DNA of 36,699 nt from Oscillospiraceae bacterium (GCA_020860205.1 JAJBUU010000040.1:1-36699), one strand, 5' to 3'. Positions 8,250 to 17,995 are shown, counted from the stretch's first letter. Notes: generated by a model not told the origin, from the sequence alone. Numbers and translations are program-made.

Positions 8250-9086
8250 ATGCGCGGCCACCTGAAAAGATATGTCTGCACCGCAGTTGGCGCGGCAGTG
8301 GGAGCCGCCGCGCTGACCGTGTTTCTCATCGCGCCGGGACAGGCTTCGGCGCAGCAGAAAGCGCCTTTTTTCGGCGCAAATCTTGCGCACAGGGGACTCT
8401 ACCGCGCCGACGGACGGATTTCGGAAAATTCGCGCGCCGCATTTTCCGCGGCGGCGTCATGCGGCTACGGCGTGGAGCTGGACGTGCGTCTGACAGCGGA
8501 CGGCGTTCCGGTCGTCTGCCATGACGAGACGCTCCGCCGCCTTTGTGGCGTGGACGCGCGCGTGGATGCGCTAACGCTTGCGGAGCTGCGGCGTTGGTCG
8601 GTTCGGGGCAGCGCAGAGCCGCTGCTGCGATTATCGGACGCGCTCTCGTACATCGGTGGGCGCGTTCCGGTGGTGCTGGAACTGAAGCGCGCCCGCCGAC
8701 GTGGCGCGCTTTGCCGCGCAGTGTACGCGCTGCTGCAAACCTATTCCGGCGCGGTCTGCGCGGAGAGCTTTGACCCGCTGATCGTGCGCTGGTGGCGCCG
8801 CCATGCACCGGAGGTGCTGCGCGGACAGCTCAGCCGTCCCATGTCCCGCTTCGCCGGGGAGTTATGCGCGCCGGCGGCGTTTGCGCTTTCCCGCCTGCTG
8901 ACAAACTTTCTGGGACGCCCCCAATTCATCGCTTATGATGTCTGCGGTGGCAAGCCGCTGACCGTGCGCCTTTGCGAACGAATGGGTGCGATGAAATTTG
9001 CATGGACCTGCCACAGCCGTGCGCACGAGGCGGAGAACGATGCGGTGATTTTTGAGTTCTACCGCCCCGCCCCGCGATTCAAATAA
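8250..9086 (+). CDS. Membrane-anchored glycerophosphodiester phosphodiesterase family protein
   Basis: GDPD enzymes hydrolyse glycerophosphodiesters from phospholipids or teichoic acids to glycerol-3-phosphate and an alcohol. The TIM-barrel signature is present: LAHRGLY (catalytic His), YGVELDVRLTADG (metal-binding Glu and Asp), VVCHDETLRRL (second His) and VVLELK (metal Glu). Residues 9-31 form a hydrophobic segment ending in a possible signal-peptidase site (GQASA), so the barrel probably acts outside the cell. At 278 residues it is normal length for a single-domain GDPD. The ATG at 8250 is chosen because GGAGGG lies 6 bases before it; the ATG at 8244 abuts that site. First gene of a likely three-gene plus-strand group. 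Confidence 0.88.
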   Translation: MRGHLKRYVCTAVGAAVGAAALTVFLIAPGQASAQQKAPFFGANLAHRGLYRADGRISENSRAAFSAAASCGYGVELDVRLTADGVPVVCHDETLRRLCGVDARVDALTLAELRRWSVRGSAEPLLRLSDALSYIGGRVPVVLELKRARRRGALCRAVYALLQTYSGAVCAESFDPLIVRWWRRHAPEVLRGQLSRPMSRFAGELCAPAAFALSRLLTNFLGRPQFIAYDVCGGKPLTVRLCERMGAMKFAWTCHSRAHEAENDAVIFEFYRPAPRFK

Positions 9087-9141
9087 AGGCAGTACCGCCA
9101 AATCAGGTCAACGATCACGATACAGGAAAAGAGGAAATGAC

Positions 9142-9642
9142 ATGACAGTCTCATTCAAAGGCAAAACCCCGCGCGTCCATTCGGATGCGTTCATCGCGGA
9201 AACCGCCGTGCTCATCGGGGATGTTTCCGTCGGGAAGGACAGCTCTGTCTGGTTCGGCGCTGTCGTCCGCGCGGACGAGGCGGCGATCGAGATCGGGAAC
9301 GGGAGCAATGTGCAGGATAATGCCACGCTCCACTGCGACCCCGGCCATCCGCTGCGCATTGGGAACAACGTGACCATCGGCCACAACGCCGTGATACACT
9401 GCGCCTCCGTGGGCGACAATACGCTTGTCGGCATGGGCGCGCGGTTGCTCGACGGCGCGGTCATCGGGAAAAACTGCATCATCGGCGCGGGCGCTGTGGT
9501 GAAGGAGCGCGACAACGTGCCGGACGGCACGATGATGGTCGGAGTACCGGCCAAGGCGGTAAAGGCGCTCCCGCCGGATTACATTGCCGCACTGGAACAG
9601 CAGTCCACCTATGTGGCGCTTTCTAAGGAATATATGAAATGA
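9142..9642 (+). CDS. Gamma-carbonic anhydrase-family (LbH hexapeptide) protein
   Basis: A 166-residue left-handed beta-helix protein of the gamma carbonic anhydrase/YrdA/PaaY family. Hexapeptide turns repeat from IAETAVLIGDVSVG to GAGAVVKERDNVPDG. The family's zinc-ligand histidines are visible in LHCDPGHPL and TIGHNAVIHC. Such proteins are trimeric and cytoplasmic; some hydrate CO2 reversibly, while many have no proven substrate. The start has GAGG 6 bases upstream. Its stop overlaps the start of the downstream CLC gene (ATGA), which suggests translational coupling. Bicarbonate supply or proton balancing alongside a CLC antiporter is a possible reason for the pairing, but that is inference. 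Confidence 0.9.
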   Translation: MTVSFKGKTPRVHSDAFIAETAVLIGDVSVGKDSSVWFGAVVRADEAAIEIGNGSNVQDNATLHCDPGHPLRIGNNVTIGHNAVIHCASVGDNTLVGMGARLLDGAVIGKNCIIGAGAVVKERDNVPDGTMMVGVPAKAVKALPPDYIAALEQQSTYVALSKEYMK

Positions 9643-10892
9643 ACGACGCAATCGGACGTGCGGCGGTTTATACGCGGGACGCGGCGAAGCATCTGCTGGC
9701 GGCGGCGCTGCTGGGATTCTGCGGCGGCATGGTCGGGGCGGCGTTCGTCCTCTGCGTGGAATGGGTCACGGCATTTCGCACGGCGCACCCGTGGACGCTG
9801 CTGCTGCTCCCCGTCGGTGCAGCGGCCATCGTGCTGCTCTATCGTGTGCTGCGCCTTTCACCGGAAACCGGCACCAACCGCGTCATCGAAACCGTTCGGA
9901 GACAGGAGCGGATACCGGTCGCGCTGCTGCCCGCCATTTTTCTCGGCACCGTACTGACACAGTTCGTCGGCGGCTCCGCCGGAAAGGAGGGCGCGGCGCT
10001 TCAGCTCGGCGGCAGCATCGCCTCCGGCCTGCAGCGGGTGTTCCGCATACCGGAGGAGGAGCAGCCGCTCTGGATCCGCTGCGGGATGGCGGCGGTCTTT
10101 TCCGCCGTGTTCGGCACACCGGTTGCGGCGGCGGTCTTTGTGCTGGAGGTCGTGGATGTGGGGCGCTTCCGCTATGCGGCGCTTGCCCCGTGCCTGACCG
10201 CATCCTTCTGCGCGTTTTTTCTCTCCCGTCTGCTTGGCATGGAACCGACGCGCCTGTTTATCGCGTTTGACGGCGCGGCAACGCCCGTCTGCGTGCTTCA
10301 GGGGGCGGCGCTCGGCTTGCTCTGCGGGGGACTGAGCATCCTGTTCTGCCTTGCGATCCATACGCTTGGACACAAGGCCGCCGCATGGGCAGGGAACCCC
10401 TATCTGCGCGCCGTTGCGGGCGGCGTGATTTTGCTGGGACTGACGTGGCTCTCCGGCAGCCAGACCTATAACGGCGCGGGATTATCCGTGATCGCGCAGA
10501 CCGTCGGCGGTGGAGGCGTCGCATGGTATGCCTTTGCCGCAAAGCTGCTCTTTACGGCGGTCACGCTTGCCTGTGGCTACAAGGGGGGCGAGATCGTCCC
10601 CGCGTTTTTCGTCGGCGCGGCGTTTGGCGCGGTCGCGGGGCCGCTGCTGGGTCTGGACGCCTCCCTCGCCGCCGCGCTTGGCATGGTCGCCGTGTTCAGC
10701 GGCGCGGTCAACTGCCCCATCGCTGCCGTGGTGCTGAGCGTGGAGGTATTCGGCGCAGACTATCTGATGCCGATGACCGCCGCAGCCAGCCTTGCGTATG
10801 TTTCCTCCGCCTATTTTGGGCTCTACAGCAGCCAGCGCATTCTGTATTCCAAAGTCGGCCCGGAGCGCATTGATATGCAAACGAAGGGATAA
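9639..10892 (+). CDS. CLC-family anion/proton antiporter, resembling the fluoride (CLC-F) branch
   Basis: A 417-residue polytopic membrane protein with CLC signatures. GGSAGKEGAALQLGG carries the gating glutamate (E117), and YKGGEIVPAFFVGAAFG corresponds to the second conserved pore segment. In place of the chloride-type GSGIP there is GTNRVI at about 78-83. This and LGTVLTQFVGGSAGKEG, VAVFSGAVNCPIA and the closing GLYSSQRI recall CLC-F proteins, which export fluoride in exchange for protons. No C-terminal CBS domains are present. A fluoride role is inferred from motif resemblance; a chloride/proton exchanger remains possible. The start overlaps the stop of the gamma-carbonic anhydrase gene by four bases. 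No fluoride riboswitch was recognised upstream. Confidence 0.85.
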   Translation: MNDAIGRAAVYTRDAAKHLLAAALLGFCGGMVGAAFVLCVEWVTAFRTAHPWTLLLLPVGAAAIVLLYRVLRLSPETGTNRVIETVRRQERIPVALLPAIFLGTVLTQFVGGSAGKEGAALQLGGSIASGLQRVFRIPEEEQPLWIRCGMAAVFSAVFGTPVAAAVFVLEVVDVGRFRYAALAPCLTASFCAFFLSRLLGMEPTRLFIAFDGAATPVCVLQGAALGLLCGGLSILFCLAIHTLGHKAAAWAGNPYLRAVAGGVILLGLTWLSGSQTYNGAGLSVIAQTVGGGGVAWYAFAAKLLFTAVTLACGYKGGEIVPAFFVGAAFGAVAGPLLGLDASLAAALGMVAVFSGAVNCPIAAVVLSVEVFGADYLMPMTAAASLAYVSSAYFGLYSSQRILYSKVGPERIDMQTKG

Positions 10893-11001
10893 GGCTCGGA
10901 AGCATCGCGGCATGGTACTTATATGGAGGTCCCGCGTTTGAAAAAGCGGGGCGGGTTTCCAAAACGGCGCACAGCGGCAGACAACTGAACCACCCAAGCG
11001 C

Positions 11002-11050
11002 AAACGGCGCGTCTCCAAAGTGGAGACGCGCCGTTTTGGTGTTTTTTTTG
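11002..11050 (+). terminator. Intrinsic terminator of the CLC operon
   Basis: AAACGGCGCGTCTCC and its complement GGAGACGCGCCGTTT form a 15-bp stem with a very short loop, followed by TGGTG and T8. It lies about 110 bases after the CLC stop. On the minus strand the stem has no T-tract, so it is not clearly a groL terminator. Confidence 0.85.
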
Positions 11051-11072
11051 AAGTCCTGATAGGGGATCGGTA

Positions 11073-12767
<1,695 letters not shown>

Positions 12768-12823
12768 TTACGGTTTGATACGGATCGAAAAGGTCTGTCT
12801 TTTCAGTCGCCGGAGCTGGCGTA

Positions 12824-13108
12824 TTACTCCACGATGGCCAGAATATCGCTCTGGCGCACCACGGTGTAGTCCTCGCCGTCCAGCTTTACGGTCGTGCCGC
12901 TGTACTTGCCCATGATGACCTTGTCGCCGGTCTTGACTTCCATCTTGACCTCCTGGCCGTCCACCATGCCGCCGGGGCCGACGACGATGACTTCGTACAC
13001 CTGCGGCTTTTCCTGTCCGGCACTGGTCAGAATGATACCGCCCTTGGTCTTTTCCTCTGCCTCGATCTGCTTCAGAACAACTCTGTCAGCCAAAGGTTTC
13101 AGTTTCAT
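12824..13108 (-). CDS. groS: Co-chaperonin GroES (10 kDa)
   Basis: GroES is the heptameric lid of the GroEL chamber. The 94-residue protein begins MKLKPLADRVVLK. It has the mobile loop EEKTKGGIILTSAGQEKPQ, which contacts GroEL, and the GDKVIMGKYSGTTVK segment. AGGAGG lies upstream of the ATG with normal spacing. First gene of the groS-groL operon; HrcA control is expected from the upstream CIRCE element. Length and motifs are ordinary. Confidence 0.97.
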   Translation of the reverse strand: MKLKPLADRVVLKQIEAEEKTKGGIILTSAGQEKPQVYEVIVVGPGGMVDGQEVKMEVKTGDKVIMGKYSGTTVKLDGEDYTVVRQSDILAIVE

Positions 13109-13161
13109 AAGATAGTTCCTCCTGTATCACATTTTATTTTTTACATTGTTTGGTTTCTGAC

Positions 13162-13188
13162 TTAGCACTCACAACGCCGGAGTGCTAA
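13162..13188. promoter_or_regulatory. CIRCE operator (HrcA binding site)
   Basis: TTAGCACTC (13162-13170), a 9-base spacer and GAGTGCTAA (13180-13188): a perfect match to the CIRCE consensus. It lies just downstream of the groS promoter, where HrcA represses class I heat-shock genes. Confidence 0.98.
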
Positions 13189-13198
13189 AACTGGTATT

Positions 13199-13227
13199 AT
13201 AATAGTCCAAGACCGGATATTTCGCAA
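13199..13227 (-). promoter_or_regulatory. Predicted sigma-A promoter of groS-groL
   Basis: Minus strand TTGCGA (13227-13222), 17-base spacer, TATTAT (13204-13199). Transcription would start at or just before the CIRCE element. Confidence 0.65.
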
Positions 13228-13317
13228 GTCGAAAAATGCACAAAGATTTTGAACTTTTTTCCGTTTTTATGTGCAGTTTGCCGTTTGAACGTCAGGTACA
13301 GTCAGGATAGCCGCCGT

Positions 13318-14451
13318 TCAGCGGTACATAAACAGGTCGCATTTGAGCATCCCGTTATACAGCTTGCGCTTTTTGTCGGCGGCGCGGCCAAAGCTGCGTT
13401 CAAATTCCGTATGCGCGGAGAGCAGATAGAGCTTCCAGTGCTCCATCCGGCGATAAGCCGCGCCGAACGCGGCATAAAGCGCCTCTGCCTGCCGCTTTTC
13501 CAGCAGCCTCTCCCCATAAGGCGGGTTCGTGACAAGAATCCCGTTTTCCGTGCGGCGATCAAACTGCGCGGCGTCCGCGACGGAAAAGCGCACACAATCC
13601 GCAACACCCGCGCGCTTCGCGTTCATTTCGGCAAGCGCCACCGCTTTGGGGTCGATGTCCGAACCATAAATACGGTAATCGCCGTGAAATTCGCGGCTGC
13701 GCGCCTCCTCGCGCGCCTCCTCCCAGAGCGCCGCCGGAAAATCCGGCCAGTTTGAAGCAGCAAATGTGCGGTTCAGTCCCGGCGCGCGGTTCTTTGCGAG
13801 CAGCGCGGCCTCGATTGGGATGGTGCCGCTGCCGCAGAACGGGTCTGCAAAGTCCTCGCGCCCCCGATAGCCCGCGAGCAGCACCAGCGCGGCGGCCAGC
13901 GTTTCCCGCAGGGGCGCAGCGGCGTGCGCCGGACGGTAGCCGCGCTTGTGCAGGCTGACGCCGCTGGTATCCACGCAGACGGAGGCGCAGTCCTTCATAA
14001 TGGTAAACTGCACCTGATAAAGCGGACCGTCCTCCGGAAACCATGCGATGCCGTATACCTGCTTCAGCCGCTCCACGATGGCCTTCTTGATGATCTTCTG
14101 ACAATCCGGCACGGAGAGCAGCCTGGAGTTCAGACAATGCCCCTTGACCGGGAACGCGCCGTTTTTGGGGATCAGCCGCTCCCATGGCAGGGCTCGCACG
14201 CCTTCAAAAAGCCGGTCAAACGAGTCCGCAGCGAAGCGCCCCATTTCAATCAGCACCCGTTCTCCGGCGCGCAGGTTCAGATTTGCCTTCGCCACGGCCT
14301 CCGCGCCGCCGGTGAAATAGACCCTGCCGTTTTCCGACGTGACATTCTCCATCCGCATATGCCGCAGCTCCCCCGCGATGGGCGCTTCCAGCCCCAGCAG
14401 ACAGGGAACGCAAAGCTGATACGCTGTGTTTTGTTCCATATCCTCCACCAT
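13318..14451 (-). CDS. THUMP-domain class I SAM-dependent RNA methyltransferase (RlmL/YpsC-like)
   Basis: Probably a 23S rRNA guanine-N2 methyltransferase of the RlmL/YpsC group. The N-terminal half (about residues 1-165) matches the ferredoxin-like plus THUMP RNA-binding module (CLLGLEAPIAGEL, then NLNLRAGERVLIEM). The C-terminal half is a Rossmann methyltransferase with SAM motif DPFCGSGTIPIEAA, acidic YGSDIDPKAV and catalytic NPPYGERL. At 377 residues it matches the single-domain YpsC type rather than the double RlmKL fusion. The start is uncertain: 14451 has a weak site, while the ATG at 14439 has GGAGG only two bases before it. It lies downstream of glnS, separated by a 227-base structured spacer. 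The exact target base cannot be read from sequence. Confidence 0.88.
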   Translation of the reverse strand: MVEDMEQNTAYQLCVPCLLGLEAPIAGELRHMRMENVTSENGRVYFTGGAEAVAKANLNLRAGERVLIEMGRFAADSFDRLFEGVRALPWERLIPKNGAFPVKGHCLNSRLLSVPDCQKIIKKAIVERLKQVYGIAWFPEDGPLYQVQFTIMKDCASVCVDTSGVSLHKRGYRPAHAAAPLRETLAAALVLLAGYRGREDFADPFCGSGTIPIEAALLAKNRAPGLNRTFAASNWPDFPAALWEEAREEARSREFHGDYRIYGSDIDPKAVALAEMNAKRAGVADCVRFSVADAAQFDRRTENGILVTNPPYGERLLEKRQAEALYAAFGAAYRRMEHWKLYLLSAHTEFERSFGRAADKKRKLYNGMLKCDLFMYR

Positions 14452-14571
14452 TTCCGCAAAACAGGGCGGGAAATCGCAGCATCGGTTTCCCGCCCCGTCT
14501 TGTCATGTTTTGTTTTTATCCATCTGACCGGCTCCGGCGCCGCCGCATAAAGCGGCGGGGCGTTGCCTTTC

Positions 14572-14677
14572 GGAAGCACTGATTCCATGCGCCTGCGGCG
14601 GCTGGCGGAATTTTTCCGCCGAAAGTGTGTTGCAAAATTTCCCGCCATTCACGCTTGCCGACGGAATCAGTCCTTCC
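14572..14677. repeat. Inverted-repeat module between glnS and the methyltransferase
   Basis: GGAAGCACTGATTCC (14572-14586) and GGAATCAGTCCTTCC (14663-14677) pair over 14 of 15 positions. Inside sits a second hairpin, GGCGGAA/TTCCGCC (14604-14620). A third hairpin, CCGCCGC-ATAAA-GCGGCGG, lies just to the left at 14540-14559. On the plus strand the right arm is followed by TTTATTTTTT, but no plus-strand gene precedes it. It may be a miniature mobile repeat or a structured intergenic RNA. Confidence 0.6.
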
Positions 14678-14678
14678 T

Positions 14679-16346
14679 TTATTTTTTCACAAAGCTGTCC
14701 TTCAGCGCGACCGAACGGTTAAAGACCAGATGATCGGGCGTGCTGTCGCGGTTGTCCACACAGAAATAGCCCAGACGCAAAAACTGGAACGTATCCGGCG
14801 CGGCGGCTCCCGCCAGTGCGCGCTCCAGCTTGCAGCCGGTGCAGACCGTCAGGGAGTTTGGATTCAGGCAATCCATATAGTTCTTGTCCGCAGCGTCCGG
14901 CGCTTCATCGGCAAAGAGGTTGTCATACAGCCGGATCTCCGCGTCCACCGCAGTTTCCACGTCCACCCAATGGATGGTCGCGCCCTTCACCTTGCGCCCG
15001 TCCGCGGGGTTCCCACCGGCGCTCTCCGGGTCGTAAGTGGCCAGCACCTCCGTCACGTTGCCGTCCGCGTCCCGGACGCAGCCGGTGCAGCGGATGAGAT
15101 ACGCGCCTTTCAACCGGCATTCCGGACCGTCCGGGTAGAGCCGCTTGAATTTGGGGACGGGCGTTTCCAGAAAATCATCTGCCTCGATATATACGGTGCG
15201 GGAAAACCGCACCTTGCGCGTACCGGCGGCGGGGTCCTCCGGGTTGTTCTCCACGTCAAACTCCTCCGACTTCCCTTCCGGGTAATTTGTCATCGTCAGC
15301 CTGATCGGGTGCAGCACGGCCATCGCGCGGTTTGCGTGCCGGTTCAGGTCCTCGCGCAGACAATGCTCCAGAAAGCCAAATTCAATGGTGCTGTTCACCT
15401 TCGCCACACCGATGCGTTCGCAGAAATTGCGGATGGACGCGGGCGTATAGCCACGGCGGCGCAGACCGCAGAGCGTTGGCATACGCGGGTCATCCCAGCC
15501 GGAGACAAGACCGCGGTTTACCAGCTCCCGCAGCTTGCGCTTGCTCATCACCGTGTAGTTGATGCCAAGCCGCGCGAACTCGATCTGGCGGGGCTTGCAC
15601 GGAACGCTCACATTGTTTACCACCCAGTCATAGAGCGGGCGGTGCTCCTCAAATTCCAGCGTGCATAACGAATGAGTGATACCCTCCAGCGCGTCCTGAA
15701 TGGGATGCGCAAAATCGTACATTGGATAGATGCACCATGCGGTCCCCTGCCGATGGTGCTCCACATGGCGGATGCGGTAAATCACCGGATCGCGCAGGTT
15801 GAAGTTGCCGCTCGCCAGGTCGATTTTGGCGCGCAGCGTGTATTTTCCATCCGGGAATTCCCCGGCGCGCATCCGCGCAAAAAGGTCAAGGCTCTCCGCA
15901 ATGGGTCTGTCCCGATAGGGGCTGACCGCCGGGTGGGTCAGGTCGCCGCGGCAGCGGACAAATTCCTCCGCCGTCAGCTCACAGACATAGGCGAGCCCCT
16001 TTTCGATCAGCTCCACCGCATAAGCGTAGTCCTGCTCAAAATAGTCGCTGCCGTAGAAAAAGCGGTCGCCCCAATCGAACCCCAGCCAGTGGATGTCCTC
16101 CTGAATGGCCTCCACATACTCTGTGTCCTCTTTGGCGGGATTGGTGTCGTCCATGCGCAGATTGCAAAGCCCGCCGAATTTCTCCGCCGTGCCAAAGTCG
16201 ATGCACAGCGCCTTGCAGTGACCGATGTGCAGATAGCCGTTCGGCTCCGGCGGGAACCGCGTGTGTACCTGCTGCCCCGCAAAGCGTCCGCCGGGCGCGA
16301 TGTCCTCCTCGATAAAAGCATGGATAAAATTTGTGCTCTCCTCCAT
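14679..16346 (-). CDS. glnS: Glutaminyl-tRNA synthetase
   Basis: Charges tRNA-Gln with glutamine in the cytoplasm. The 555-residue class I synthetase shows the HIGH motif in PPEPNGYLHIGHCKA, the KMSKS-like VMSKRKL, and the GlnRS beta-barrel anticodon domains with CTGCVRDADG. The start at 16346 (MEESTNF) is preceded by AGAAGGGG with good spacing; longer in-frame readings upstream lack the family N-terminus. Most Firmicutes make Gln-tRNA by GatCAB transamidation, so GlnRS is typical only of some Clostridia lineages, and old horizontal acquisition is a common explanation. No T-box leader was recognised. Confidence 0.96.
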   Translation of the reverse strand: MEESTNFIHAFIEEDIAPGGRFAGQQVHTRFPPEPNGYLHIGHCKALCIDFGTAEKFGGLCNLRMDDTNPAKEDTEYVEAIQEDIHWLGFDWGDRFFYGSDYFEQDYAYAVELIEKGLAYVCELTAEEFVRCRGDLTHPAVSPYRDRPIAESLDLFARMRAGEFPDGKYTLRAKIDLASGNFNLRDPVIYRIRHVEHHRQGTAWCIYPMYDFAHPIQDALEGITHSLCTLEFEEHRPLYDWVVNNVSVPCKPRQIEFARLGINYTVMSKRKLRELVNRGLVSGWDDPRMPTLCGLRRRGYTPASIRNFCERIGVAKVNSTIEFGFLEHCLREDLNRHANRAMAVLHPIRLTMTNYPEGKSEEFDVENNPEDPAAGTRKVRFSRTVYIEADDFLETPVPKFKRLYPDGPECRLKGAYLIRCTGCVRDADGNVTEVLATYDPESAGGNPADGRKVKGATIHWVDVETAVDAEIRLYDNLFADEAPDAADKNYMDCLNPNSLTVCTGCKLERALAGAAAPDTFQFLRLGYFCVDNRDSTPDHLVFNRSVALKDSFVKK

Positions 16347-16401
16347 TTTGCACCCCTTCTCTTTACAAACCGCATAAATTTGCCCTGATTTGAATAGTGA
16401 T

Positions 16402-16430
16402 ATTTTACCACAGCCCCCTCTGTTTTTCAA
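16402..16430 (-). promoter_or_regulatory. Predicted sigma-A promoter of glnS
   Basis: Minus strand TTGAAA (16430-16425), 17-base spacer, TAAAAT (16407-16402). Confidence 0.65.
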
Positions 16431-16499
16431 GCGCGGATTCCACGGTTTTGCAGAAACGGAAAAAAATCGCGCATCCTGCAAAAATTTACAAAATACCTA

Positions 16500-16528
16500 T
16501 TTACACAGCCGGACAAATGTGCTATAAT
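16500..16528 (+). promoter_or_regulatory. Predicted sigma-A promoter of gap
   Basis: TTTACA (16500-16505), 17-base spacer, TATAAT (16523-16528) with TGC before the -10. Confidence 0.85.
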
Positions 16529-16537
16529 ATACATAAC

Positions 16538-16554
16538 AAACGTATGTGACGTTT
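16538..16554. promoter_or_regulatory. Palindrome at the gap transcription start: operator candidate
   Basis: AAACGT, 5 bases, ACGTTT: perfect 6-bp arms located 10-26 bases after the -10 box. Position and symmetry suit a repressor operator; the protein that would bind is unknown. Confidence 0.4.
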
Positions 16555-16594
16555 CAAAAGAGCAACTATATCTTTTCAGGGAGGAAAATCCACT

Positions 16595-17608
16595 ATGAGT
16601 ACAGTTAAAATCGCAATCAACGGCGTGGGACGTATCGGCCGCATGGTGTTGCGCCGCAGTCTGAGCCATCCGGAGATCGAGGTCGTCGGACTGAACGACC
16701 TTTATCCGCCGGATTATCTGGCATACCTGCTGAAGTACGACACGGTACACGGTCAGTTCCCCGGAACCGTGGAGGCCGGGGAGGACTGTGTTTTCATCAA
16801 CGGCAAGCGCATTGCGTGCTTTGCCGAGCGCGACGCGGCCAATCTGCCGTGGGGCGAGCTGGGTGTGGAAACCGTGCTGGAATGCACCGGACTGTTTCTG
16901 ACAAAAGAAAAATCCCAGCCCCACATTGACGCGGGCGCAAAGCACGTCATCATGAGCGCCCCTGCAAAGGACGATACGCCGCTGTTCGTCTGCGGCGTCA
17001 ATCTGGACAAATATGACAGCAGCATGACCTTTGTTTCCAACGCATCCTGCACCACGAACTGTCTCGCGCCCATCGCCAAAGTGTTACAGGACCATTATGG
17101 TATCCGCGAGGGTCTGATGACCACGGTCCACTCCGTCACGGCCACGCAGAGCATTCTGGACGGCCCTTCCCGCAAGGACTGGCGCGGCGGACGCGCCGGA
17201 AACGGCAATATCATCCCCGCCTCCACCGGCGCGGCGAAGGCCGTCGGCAAGGTTCTGCCCGCGCTCAACGGCAAGCTGACCGGTATGTCCATGCGTGTCC
17301 CGACGCTGGATGTTTCCGTCGTGGACCTGACTGCGTCACTGGAAAAGCCCGCGACTTATGCGGACATCTGTAAGGTGATGCAGGAGGCCGCAGAGGGCGC
17401 GATGAAGGGCATTCTCGGCTATACCGACGAGCCGGTGGTTTCCTCCGACTTTTTGGGCGACCCGCGCACCAGCATCTTTGACGCGGAGGCCGGTATCGCG
17501 CTGAACGACCACTTTGTCAAGGTCGTTTCGTGGTATGATAACGAGTGCGGCTACAGTGACAAGCTGCTCTGCCTCGCGGAGCATATGTACGGCGTGGATC
17601 ACGGCTGA
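16595..17608 (+). CDS. gap: Glyceraldehyde-3-phosphate dehydrogenase, type I
   Basis: Glycolytic/gluconeogenic enzyme that oxidises glyceraldehyde-3-phosphate with NAD and phosphate to 1,3-bisphosphoglycerate. It has the N-terminal Rossmann motif [10 protein letters not shown], Asp35 in GLNDL (favouring NAD over NADP), catalytic Cys152 in [12 protein letters not shown], and the SWYDNECGY signature near the C-terminus. At 337 residues it is normal. GGGAGG lies upstream of the ATG. It is monocistronic: own promoter at 16500-16528 and a strong terminator at 17664-17698. The usual pgk-tpi neighbours are not adjacent. A palindrome in the leader may be an operator. Confidence 0.97.
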   Translation: MSTVKIAINGVGRIGRMVLRRSLSHPEIEVVGLNDLYPPDYLAYLLKYDTVHGQFPGTVEAGEDCVFINGKRIACFAERDAANLPWGELGVETVLECTGLFLTKEKSQPHIDAGAKHVIMSAPAKDDTPLFVCGVNLDKYDSSMTFVSNASCTTNCLAPIAKVLQDHYGIREGLMTTVHSVTATQSILDGPSRKDWRGGRAGNGNIIPASTGAAKAVGKVLPALNGKLTGMSMRVPTLDVSVVDLTASLEKPATYADICKVMQEAAEGAMKGILGYTDEPVVSSDFLGDPRTSIFDAEAGIALNDHFVKVVSWYDNECGYSDKLLCLAEHMYGVDHG

Positions 17609-17619
17609 GATGGAAAAAA

Positions 17620-17642
17620 CGGACCGCCAGCGGAGCGGTCCG
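17620..17642 (+). other. Hairpin just after gap
   Basis: CGGACCGC (17620-17627) pairs with GCGGTCCG (17635-17642). There is no T-tract, so it more likely protects the mRNA 3' end than terminates. Confidence 0.45.
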
Positions 17643-17663
17643 GAGCGGAAAACAGCGCAGTAA

Positions 17664-17698
17664 AAAAACGGCATGGCCTTCCGGCTGTGCCGTTTTTT
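17664..17698 (+). terminator. Intrinsic terminator of gap
   Basis: AAAAACGGCA pairs with TGCCGTTTTT, closed by an inner GGCC/GGC helix and ending in a T6 tract. Confidence 0.9.
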
Positions 17699-17701
17699 GG
17701 C

Positions 17702-17725
17702 AATTTGGCAGCAAATTTGGCAGCA
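17702..17725. repeat. Perfect 12-base tandem repeat
   Basis: AATTTGGCAGCA occurs twice head-to-tail (17702-17713, 17714-17725). AGTCAAATA follows at 17733-17741, a 9-mer also found at 159-167 after the tandem repeat that abuts the integrase stop. Between here and the murT promoter (17742-17880) no gene is supported. Confidence 0.6.
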
Positions 17726-17890
17726 ATAGTATAGTCAAATACTGCTTTTGCATGATGCGGACGCAGACCGTGTGCATAATAACATATCGCCCTGTTCCAA
17801 AGCGGGAGTCAGTACGTTCCACAGGAGCGATTCAGCCGCCGTTATGTGCCCTTCTCCAGACGATGCGGAGCCTGCGCCCGGATTTTTTGC

Positions 17891-17918
17891 TTGTCTATTC
17901 GGAAAAATCAGGTATAAT
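17891..17918 (+). promoter_or_regulatory. Predicted sigma-A promoter of murT-gatD
   Basis: TTGTCT (17891-17896), 16-base spacer, TATAAT (17913-17918). The flanking GATTTTT/AAAAATC dyad and the TTTTTTGCTTG lead-in resemble the promoter at 25774-25802. Confidence 0.6.
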
Positions 17919-17995
17919 AAGCGCAGGGCGGCAGGGCGCGATCAGGCTTTGCCGAATCGTGCGCCGCCTTTTGAGAAACAAGGAGGAACGCGGGT

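Noticed and set aside
7780-8265. 161-codon plus-strand ORF before the phosphodiesterase
   Set aside because: It runs across the holB promoter, repeat copy 1 and another promoter; it has no family similarity.
8900-9141. Fluoride riboswitch upstream of the CLC operon
   Set aside because: I looked because of the CLC-F motifs but found no sequence resembling the conserved riboswitch core; a covariance search is needed to be certain.
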